Positions 1-5,808 of a stretch of 15,764 bases of DNA are shown here, piece after piece. The stretch lies in NCBI GenBank assembly GCA_016205905.1, contig JACQSP010000123.1:1-15764 (forward strand), in the 5' to 3' direction. A program made the translations under genes and the position numbers. The notes below the pieces were generated by a model that made no database searches, had not been told where the DNA came from, and was given only the letters and a program-made list of their open reading frames with translations. The stretch is from Candidatus Woesearchaeota archaeon. Its GTDB lineage: Archaea; Nanobdellota; Nanobdellia; Woesearchaeales; DSVV01. Position 1 is the first letter of the stretch; the number at the start of each line of letters is the position of its first letter.

Positions 1-2
1 AT

Positions 3-716
3 AAATATAATAAAGAGAATAAAAAGACTAGTGAAAGTATTAATTTAATAAACCCGTACTTAGAAAATTTAACCTATTCAGATATTATCTCTGCCATACG
101 AACAGGCGATGGATTGTGGGGAACAATAGAAGTTGATCCAAATTATGGCAAGTATCATTTTGATGGCCACAGAGATTGCGGAATAAGTTATCATCCATCT
201 GAAACAAAAACTCATAATGGTTTCTGTCCTGTCTGCAAAAAGCCTTTGACAATCGGCGTCATGAACCGCGTAGAGCAATTGGCTGACAAAGACAGGCCAG
301 AGGGCTTTAAGCCGAAGAATGCAAAAGAATTTAAGAGCCTGATACCATTATCAGAACTGATTTCTTTTGTACTTCACAAATCAATTTCAACAAAACCTGT
401 TTTTGAAGAACATTACAAGCTTCTTAAACATTTTGGGAATGAATATAATATTTTATTAAATGTTTCAGAAGATGAGCTAATTAAAGCATCTAACAAACAA
501 CTAGCAGATTTAATCGTTAAAAACAGAAATGCAGAATTAAAATTTATTGCTGGGTATGACGGTGTTTATGGCAAAATTGTAATGGATGGAAAAGAATATT
601 CTGAAGATGAAGAATCAGTTATAAAACTAAAAAAGTTAGAAAAAACTCCAACCCAAAAACAAAAACCAACAGTGCAAAAACAAAAGCAGGTACAAAAGGG
701 TTTGATGGATTTTTGA
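3..716 (+). CDS. Endonuclease Q (EndoQ), C-terminal part; 5' end outside the window
   Basis: The reading frame is open from the left edge, so the TTG at 114 is internal and the true start lies upstream. What remains is the C-terminal third of a PHP-domain EndoQ protein: a GTIEVDPNYGKYHFDGHR stretch, then a zinc-binding region with a Cys after the HR motif and a CPVC pair, followed by LTIGVMNRVEQLADK and a FKSLIPLSELI segment, all typical of this family. EndoQ cleaves DNA 5' of deaminated bases (uracil, hypoxanthine) and abasic sites and occurs mainly in archaea and a few bacteria. The protein ends in a Lys/Gln-rich tail closing with QKGLMDF, which fits a PCNA-interacting (PIP) peptide, as expected for an enzyme that works with the sliding clamp. 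Family assignment rests on these motifs; the catalytic PHP residues lie outside the window. Confidence 0.85.
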   Translation, partial: KYNKENKKTSESINLINPYLENLTYSDIISAIRTGDGLWGTIEVDPNYGKYHFDGHRDCGISYHPSETKTHNGFCPVCKKPLTIGVMNRVEQLADKDRPEGFKPKNAKEFKSLIPLSELISFVLHKSISTKPVFEEHYKLLKHFGNEYNILLNVSEDELIKASNKQLADLIVKNRNAELKFIAGYDGVYGKIVMDGKEYSEDEESVIKLKKLEKTPTQKQKPTVQKQKQVQKGLMDF

Positions 717-720
717 ATTA

Positions 721-727
721 TTTTTTT
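721..727 (+). terminator. T-run terminator after EndoQ
   Basis: Seven consecutive T residues start 4 nt after the EndoQ stop codon, with no strong stem in front. Archaeal RNA polymerase terminates on such U-tracts without needing a hairpin. The assignment is by position and composition only. Confidence 0.45.
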
Positions 728-877
728 AATATTATACTATTTGTTAGTCCCCACATTAAATACGAGTTAACCCCCACAAAAATATAACTTTTTTGTTTGT
801 ATATGTTTTCAAGATTCCATGAATTTAGGCACATTTCAATATCCTTTCAATAAATCATCTTTTCTTTAACAACAATC

Positions 878-913
878 TTTTTATACCCTACTGCTATTCC
901 TTCTGTTGGTGAT
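878..913 (+). promoter_or_regulatory. TATA box and ribosome-binding site for the MBL-fold gene
   Basis: TTTTTATAC at 878-886 resembles an archaeal TATA box; a start site about 25 nt downstream would fall near 907, giving a leader of roughly 10 nt. GGTGAT at 908-913 matches the archaeal anti-Shine-Dalgarno sequence and sits 3 nt before the ATG at 917, which supports that start. The rest of the 200-nt gap after EndoQ is AT-rich and shows nothing else recognisable. Confidence 0.5.
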
Positions 914-916
914 TCT

Positions 917-2095
917 ATGGCTGAAGATACAACTCCAAAAGAAAAAAAAGCAACTGAGCAAACGTCTGGAAAAGCAACTGAAGAATCTACATCTATGTTG
1001 GTTAGATATTGGGGTGTAAGAGGAAGCATTCCATCTCCCTTGAACACAAAGTATGTTAGACAAAAAGAAGAAGCATTGATTAGAAGAATAATGGAAGACG
1101 GCGGAACACAGAAATTGTTTCAAAATGTTGATTTCTTTGGAGAAGTTACCAACCAAGAACAAGTTAATGAAAGGATTAGAGAATACCTTGCAAGTTTGCC
1201 TCTATCATTATCAGGAACTTATGGAGGCGACACTACCTGTTTAGAAGTTCAAGTTAAAGATTCTCCATTAATTGTTATTGACGCAGGTACAGGCGCAAGA
1301 TTACTTGGCGGTATGCTTTCAAGGCTGATTTTTGAAAATAAAAATATTAATCCATTAAATTCTGACGAGGCAACAAAAAGGCACATTCATTTGTTGTTTT
1401 CACATTATCATTGGGATCATATACAAGGTTTTCCTTTTTTCGGGCCAGGATTTATACCAGGAGACAAAAATGTCAAGGTTCATTTTTATGGAAAAAGGGA
1501 CGCAAGAAAAAGATTGTCAGAAGTTTTAGTTGGACAACAGCAATATCCTAATTTCCCTGTTGAATGGATAGATATGCCTTGTGACAAAGAATATACAGAA
1601 CTGCCAAGATTAGACCCAAAGCCAATATTGCTTGGCAAAGCAACAATAACTTATCAAGAGTTAACGCATCCAGATTCTGTGTTTGCCTATGCTATAGAAA
1701 CTGATGGCAAAAAGTTTGTCTGCGCAAGTGACACAGAGCATAAAGACAGTCCAGACCTTAGATTGATAAGACTCGCTAGAAATGCAAATATACTTTATTA
1801 TGATGCACAATACATACCAGAAGAATATGTTGGCATTCCTGGAACACTAACTGGACCTGTGCCAAAGTTTGACTGGGGCCACAGCACTTATGAATGGGGA
1901 ATAAGAAATGCATTAGCTGCAAATGCAGCAACTCTTGTGCTCGGCCATCATGAGCCAATGAGAGATGACTTTTTGATTGAGAAATTATATGAGAGAGCGC
2001 TTGACTTTAAAGATGCGCAGTTAAAATTGCCTGAGAATGATGGCAAAAGATTGGAAGTCGTTATGGCACATCAAGGATTAGAGCAGAGATTGTAG
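917..2095 (+). CDS. MBL-fold metallo-hydrolase, PhnP/cyclic-phosphodiesterase-like
   Basis: A 392-residue metallo-beta-lactamase-fold enzyme. The conserved part starts at residue 27 with LVRYWGVRGSIPSP, followed by GGDTTCLEV and IDAGTGARLLG. The metal-binding HxHxDH motif is HYHWDH (H163, H165, D167, H168), then IQGFPFF; further ligands are probably D272 in ASDTEH and a His in GHHEP (344/345). This layout is that of the PhnP-like branch of the Lactamase_B_2 group, which usually hydrolyses phosphodiesters; the actual substrate cannot be read from the sequence. An insertion of about 50 residues lies between the first strand and the GGDTT motif. The first 26 residues are Lys/Thr/Glu-rich and probably disordered; a second ATG at 995 would remove them, but the GGTGAT site favours 917. 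It appears to be transcribed alone from its own TATA box. The stop is TAG. Confidence 0.85.
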   Translation: MAEDTTPKEKKATEQTSGKATEESTSMLVRYWGVRGSIPSPLNTKYVRQKEEALIRRIMEDGGTQKLFQNVDFFGEVTNQEQVNERIREYLASLPLSLSGTYGGDTTCLEVQVKDSPLIVIDAGTGARLLGGMLSRLIFENKNINPLNSDEATKRHIHLLFSHYHWDHIQGFPFFGPGFIPGDKNVKVHFYGKRDARKRLSEVLVGQQQYPNFPVEWIDMPCDKEYTELPRLDPKPILLGKATITYQELTHPDSVFAYAIETDGKKFVCASDTEHKDSPDLRLIRLARNANILYYDAQYIPEEYVGIPGTLTGPVPKFDWGHSTYEWGIRNALAANAATLVLGHHEPMRDDFLIEKLYERALDFKDAQLKLPENDGKRLEVVMAHQGLEQRL

Positions 2096-2138
2096 GATTA
2101 ATAGAAATATTCAAACAAAACAAAAAAACAATAACCTA

Positions 2139-2145
2139 TTTTTTT
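2139..2145 (+). terminator. T-run terminator after the MBL-fold gene
   Basis: A run of seven T residues about 45 nt after the MBL stop codon, in the spacer before the next promoter. It fits an archaeal U-tract terminator; assigned by position only. Confidence 0.4.
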
Positions 2146-2213
2146 AACCCACTCAACTTTCAAATCTTACTAAGATTATACTATTCCTATCTTCAAACTT
2201 TTTCAAACCAAAA

Positions 2214-2224
2214 CATATTTAAAT
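2214..2224 (+). promoter_or_regulatory. TATA box implying a leaderless transcript
   Basis: CATATTTAAAT is centred about 27 nt before the ATG at 2246. At the usual archaeal spacing transcription would start at or within a base or two of the start codon, and no ribosome-binding site precedes that ATG. Both points fit a leaderless mRNA. Confidence 0.5.
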
Positions 2225-2245
2225 TCTGCTATTCTGGAAATAATT

Positions 2246-3031
2246 ATGCAGGAGCAATATCTTATTGAACACATCAGAAAATATGTTGAGTTTGAGATGC
2301 AGCAGGGATATCAATTAAAGGATATCAAAGAAGCGCTGATTAATTATGGTTATAATTCTGGTTTAGTTGCTCATGCAATTAATCCTTTTCTCAAAGGGCT
2401 AAGGCAGGTTAAGCCAAAAACTCAAAAGCAGGCATCTGCCCAGCAATTAAGGGAAATGAATGATGAGATGTATTTTTATATTCAAAATATGCTTATAGAT
2501 TATATTAAACAGCAAATGAACAAAGGATATTCAGTTAAGGCAATTAAAGGGGCATTGTTAAGGGCAGGGCATCATGAAGATATGTTAAACAAGGCAATTA
2601 AATTTGTTCAGCAAGGCAAAGTTATTGATTACGAGAATCCAATAAAGACTATTCTTCCTGCACATTTTCTTTTAGTAGTTTCTTTGTTTTTGTTAGTTGT
2701 ACTAACGCTGTTTGTAAGCATCAGCACAGACGAAAATTTGCTTAAGGTGCTTCTTACATTAATGCCAGGGTTTTTTGGCGTTTTGTTGACATACACAATT
2801 ATTACGTCAACTACTTCCACCCCAGCCAAATTAGCATCCTCAAAAAACAGGCTGCTTGTACAATTGACGCCATTATTGGCCACAGCAATTGTCGTGGTGC
2901 TTTTTGTGATTTTAACACAATACACATTTATCTATCAAACAGCGCAGTCAACAACACTGCTTTTGCTGAATGCTGTACCTGCGTTTATACTAAGTGGTTT
3001 TATGTGTATGCTGGCGCCGAAAGAGAAGTAA
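2246..3031 (+). CDS. Membrane protein with two N-terminal helical repeats, function unknown
   Basis: A 261-residue protein that I cannot name. The N-terminal half contains two copies of a roughly 45-residue helical unit: residues about 6-50 and 78-122, each with a Y(V/I)xxxMxxGYxxxxIKxAL core, then a Gly or Asn turn and a helix ending in AI. Such units recur in archaeal and candidate-phylum membrane proteins, probably as small interaction or nucleic-acid-like domains; that role is inference. The C-terminal half has four hydrophobic segments (near residues 136-155, 166-188, 205-230 and 236-257). The next gene follows after 61 nt and also encodes a four-helix membrane protein, so the two may be co-transcribed. 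The start is supported by a TATA box at leaderless spacing. Confidence 0.7.
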   Translation: MQEQYLIEHIRKYVEFEMQQGYQLKDIKEALINYGYNSGLVAHAINPFLKGLRQVKPKTQKQASAQQLREMNDEMYFYIQNMLIDYIKQQMNKGYSVKAIKGALLRAGHHEDMLNKAIKFVQQGKVIDYENPIKTILPAHFLLVVSLFLLVVLTLFVSISTDENLLKVLLTLMPGFFGVLLTYTIITSTTSTPAKLASSKNRLLVQLTPLLATAIVVVLFVILTQYTFIYQTAQSTTLLLLNAVPAFILSGFMCMLAPKEK

Positions 3032-3092
3032 ATCAAAAAAAAAGAGTCAATAAGGGATGTAAGAGAAGTAAAAATTAGATAAAATAAAAAAA

Positions 3093-3542
3093 ATGCCACA
3101 AAACATTTCAACAAACCAAACAGCACAGTTAAAAAACATTACAATAATTAGATTGATTAAGGAAAATATTGTCAAGAATATTTTGATCCTTTTTTTTTCA
3201 GTTATATTTTATTTTCCGCTATTTCAGGCATTAAAACAGGTACAGCCAGTTCAATTAAATGATTTTTTACTGATATTAAGTATGTTCATTGTTGCTGCTT
3301 GTTTTGCCAACTTTACATTTACTTATGAAAAAAGCAATATACTCTTAGTATCTCAAAGAATGTTTTCTCACTTTGTTACTTTTATGTTTATGCTGCTGCT
3401 GGCATTATTACTTGATGCATTGGTCATAAGTGTTGGTTTTGTGTATCCTCAGTTATATTCAATCATCTTTGTTTTTTCAATTCTTATTTATTTAAGTGTG
3501 GCTTTGTATGATTTTTGGGATATACTCAGAGCTAAGTTGTGA
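3093..3542 (+). CDS. Small four-TM membrane protein, function unknown
   Basis: A 149-residue protein made almost entirely of four hydrophobic helices (near residues 27-47, 55-75, 90-115 and 120-142), after a polar 20-residue N-terminus. It carries no recognised catalytic motif and ends in a short basic tail (DILRAKL). It follows the previous membrane protein by 61 nt, with no clear ribosome-binding site (an A-rich stretch immediately precedes the ATG) and no convincing promoter of its own, which fits co-transcription. It ends before the promoter of the vWA/MoxR cluster. Coding status rests on length, hydrophobic pattern and codon use like the neighbours. Function is unknown. Confidence 0.6.
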   Translation: MPQNISTNQTAQLKNITIIRLIKENIVKNILILFFSVIFYFPLFQALKQVQPVQLNDFLLILSMFIVAACFANFTFTYEKSNILLVSQRMFSHFVTFMFMLLLALLLDALVISVGFVYPQLYSIIFVFSILIYLSVALYDFWDILRAKL

Positions 3543-3565
3543 AACGATTTCTTCTTTTTCAAAAA

Positions 3566-3582
3566 CCAAAAGATTTATATTA
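3566..3582 (+). promoter_or_regulatory. Probable promoter of the vWA/MoxR cluster
   Basis: A BRE-like purine stretch (CCAAAAG) is followed by ATTTATATTA, one of the best TATA-box matches in the window. Transcription would begin near 3604, giving a leader of about 150 nt that contains the whole H1 hairpin before the BatA-like start at 3757. The 214-nt gap thus holds this promoter, an AG-rich stretch at about 3628-3654, and H1. Confidence 0.5.
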
Positions 3583-3654
3583 CCCTAATTTCTGAGATTG
3601 ATGATAATTAAATATAATACAAATAATTAAGATAGAAGATTAAGAAGATATGAA

Positions 3655-3739
3655 GGTAGGAGGTAAAAGGTAGGAGGTAAGAGGTACGATGTTAACATCG
3701 TAGTTGTTCCCTCTTACCTCATACTTCCTACCTTTTACC
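3655..3739 (+). repeat. Hairpin element H1 (four-unit arms, GGTARRA core)
   Basis: The left arm has four 7-nt units of consensus GGTARRA at 3655-3682, plus a fifth partial unit. The right arm has four complementary-type units at 3712-3739. By hand count 22 of 28 positions can pair in register. The loop contains a perfect 18-bp palindrome, TACGATGTTAACATCGTA (3685-3702). The 85-nt element is nearly identical (about 77/85) to the inner part of H4 at 9885-9969. AGAGG at 3746-3750, just outside the right arm, is the ribosome-binding site of the next gene, so the folded hairpin would sit directly against it. Confidence 0.85.
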
Positions 3740-3756
3740 ATAAAAAGAGGCACATC

Positions 3757-5637
3757 ATGGTTATATCAGTTGCAGAGATAAAAAATTCTCTATTTACTCA
3801 TATTGATAATCCTCTCGGACTTTATGCTTTGATTGGATTATTTCTCCTGCTCTTAATCTATTTAATAAGGCCAAAGCCTTTGCAAAAGACAATTCCATCT
3901 TTAATATTTCTCATGAAAGATACTGGAAAATCTAAAAAAGAATCCTTCTTTGAAAGATTGTTAAGGGATTTTCTGCTTATTTTCCATTTCCTGCTTATTG
4001 CAATTCTTGCAATGTCAGCAATGCAGCCGTATTTCTTCTCAAGTAAAGATATCAGCAACGAGCATACAGTCATTGTTTTGGATACAAGCGCAAGTATGCT
4101 GGTTAGTATCGGAGCAGGTATTGGCTCAAATAATTTGTTCGAGAAAGCAATCAGCAAAGCAAAGAGCTATGTCGCAGGAAAAACCAGCATTGTTTTGGTT
4201 GATAACGAGCCATTAATCGTGCTTAAAGATGGGAAAGAAGAGGAAGCTACAGATATATTAACAAAACTTAAGCCAAAAGCAGGGCTTTCAAGCATTGGCA
4301 ATTCAATCCTTGCAGCAGGTGATTTATTAGCAGGTGAGAAAGGAAGAGTAATTGTAATCAGTGATTTTATTAACACAGACAGTGTTGAGCCAATTATTGC
4401 CAAAAAAACACTGGAGGCAAAAGGTGTTTATGTTGAATTTGTAAACCTTAATTCTGATGCAGGAAATAAAAATAATATAGGCATTGTTAACGCGGACCTT
4501 TCTGAAAAAGAATCAAAGATTACTATTCAAAATTTCAATGAGAAACCACTTAAATTTGATGTTGACATCAACGGCGACAAAAAAAATGTTGCAATATTGC
4601 CTAAGATGAACGAGAAGATTACATTCAAGAATAAAGAAGGCGACAACCAGGTTAAACTTTTAATCAAAGATGACTTTGAGCTGGACAATCAAATACATAT
4701 TTACACACCAGTAAAAAAGAAGATAAAAGTATTATTAATTACAAATGAAGAGAAAAGCTACATTCTGCCGGCAATAAGCGCATATAAAGATATTTGGAAT
4801 CCTGAAATTACAATAGAAACTGCTGCTCCGCCAAAAATGGTGCCTATTGATCATGATATAATCATTCTTGGCAAGATAGATGCTGACAAGCTCCCAAAAG
4901 CATCACTGGATAAAATAAAAAGCTTAGTGCAAAAGAAGGGCGCAGCATTTATTGTTATGAGTTTCCAAGGTTTAGACGACTTAAACATGAAAGATTTGCT
5001 GCCTGTAACGCTTGGCAATTTTATTTCACAGCCAACAGAAGTATTTAATCTTCAAAGCTTAGATGAAATAACTAATGATTTAAGCTTCACTAAAACCAAC
5101 AAATATTACAATGCAAAATTAAAGAGCGGTGCAATTGCCCTCGCAAATGCAGCATCAGACAACACCACAATTATTGCTGTGAAAGATTTAGGCAGCGGAA
5201 AAATCGCTTATTATGGCATTATTGATTCTGAAAGCAAGTTTAAATTCGATGTATCATATCCATTATTCTGGCAGCAGCTTATTGATTACATGATTCATTC
5301 TGAAGATATCAGCACAATTAATCACAAAATTGGCGATAAAGTAATGTTTGATGACGAAACAGAGGTTAAAACGCCATCTGGCAAGTTAAAAACCGCTGTG
5401 CTTGATTTCAATGAGGTCGGTGAGTATTCTATTGACAGCAGAAAAATCTATGTCAATCTTCTTGATTCAAAAGAATCTGACATTAATTACTTCCTGAAAG
5501 ACGAGAATAAAGATGGATATGAATCAGAAAAAAGCGCAGCAAATATTAAGAGAAGGCTTATTGCTTATTTTATTTATGCGTGTATAATTGTGCTGTTTTC
5601 AGAATTATTATATATTAAAGTGAGGGGTGATTTATAA
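3757..5637 (+). CDS. BatA-domain membrane protein with vWA domain
   Basis: A 626-residue protein. The N-terminal ~90 residues match the BatA (aerotolerance regulator N-terminal) domain: NPLGLYALIG, a first TM helix, then IRPKPLQKTIPSLIFL, a basic stretch and a second TM helix ending in AMQPYFF. A von Willebrand A domain follows with an intact MIDAS motif, D109-T-S111-A-S113, and a VISDF strand (D203). The middle and C-terminal part is predicted extracytoplasmic, and a last TM helix (IAYFIYACIIVLFSELLYI) precedes a short VRGDL tail. BatA-type proteins are membrane partners of MoxR/DUF58 systems, and both genes occur downstream here. AGAGG lies 6 nt before the ATG. The end of this gene is partly duplicated just downstream (see 5584-5780). 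Confidence 0.85.
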   Translation: MVISVAEIKNSLFTHIDNPLGLYALIGLFLLLLIYLIRPKPLQKTIPSLIFLMKDTGKSKKESFFERLLRDFLLIFHFLLIAILAMSAMQPYFFSSKDISNEHTVIVLDTSASMLVSIGAGIGSNNLFEKAISKAKSYVAGKTSIVLVDNEPLIVLKDGKEEEATDILTKLKPKAGLSSIGNSILAAGDLLAGEKGRVIVISDFINTDSVEPIIAKKTLEAKGVYVEFVNLNSDAGNKNNIGIVNADLSEKESKITIQNFNEKPLKFDVDINGDKKNVAILPKMNEKITFKNKEGDNQVKLLIKDDFELDNQIHIYTPVKKKIKVLLITNEEKSYILPAISAYKDIWNPEITIETAAPPKMVPIDHDIIILGKIDADKLPKASLDKIKSLVQKKGAAFIVMSFQGLDDLNMKDLLPVTLGNFISQPTEVFNLQSLDEITNDLSFTKTNKYYNAKLKSGAIALANAASDNTTIIAVKDLGSGKIAYYGIIDSESKFKFDVSYPLFWQQLIDYMIHSEDISTINHKIGDKVMFDDETEVKTPSGKLKTAVLDFNEVGEYSIDSRKIYVNLLDSKESDINYFLKDENKDGYESEKSAANIKRRLIAYFIYACIIVLFSELLYIKVRGDL

Positions 5638-5780
5638 TGTTATCATCTCTCTATATTATACCTTATATCATGCTTGTTTATATTGTACCTTTTTTTATTA
5701 TTGTTCTGCTTTCAGAATTAGCATATATGATCTATTATATCATGAATTATTCTATATTAAACAAAGGGGTGATTTATAAT
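5584..5780 (+). repeat. Imperfect duplication of the BatA-like gene end and its downstream ribosome-binding site
   Basis: Two blocks of the gene junction recur downstream. Block a: 5584-5614 matches 5697-5727, coding IIVLFSELLYI and IIVLLSELAYM in the respective frames. Block b: 5611-5638 matches 5753-5780, sharing 16 identical bases AGGGGTGATTTATAAT. The second copy has about 29 extra bases between the blocks. Base changes in block a are partly synonymous. The simplest reading is an old tandem duplication of the intergenic junction that has since diverged. Confidence 0.75.
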
Positions 5781-5795
5781 TCCATCATTATCTGA
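5637..5795 (+). CDS. 52-residue hydrophobic ORF within the duplication (possible small membrane protein or remnant)
   Basis: The ATG at 5637 overlaps the TAA of the BatA-like gene by one base and has a strong ribosome-binding site, GGGGTGAT, 5 nt upstream. It would encode a very hydrophobic 52-residue peptide with one or two TM helices. Its middle (FIIVLLSELAYM) copies the C-terminal TM helix of the preceding protein. It ends at 5795, 13 nt before the next ATG. It may be a genuine small membrane protein that is translationally coupled to its neighbour. It may equally be a by-product of the duplication, which placed a good translation signal in front of non-functional sequence. Translation looks likely, function uncertain. 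Confidence 0.35.
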   Translation: MLSSLYIIPYIMLVYIVPFFIIVLLSELAYMIYYIMNYSILNKGVIYNSIII

Positions 5796-5808
5796 GTTAA
5801 TTAGCTTA

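Noticed and set aside
3020..3075. Short direct repeat AGAGAAGTAAA around the stop of the 2246-3031 gene
   Set aside because: A short, AG-rich repeat over a 61-nt gap; likely chance in this composition.
3655..3739. The hairpins as ordinary intrinsic (stem plus U-tract) terminators
   Set aside because: The right arms are not followed by T-runs, most lie just before start codons inside one cluster, and archaeal termination does not need such stems.
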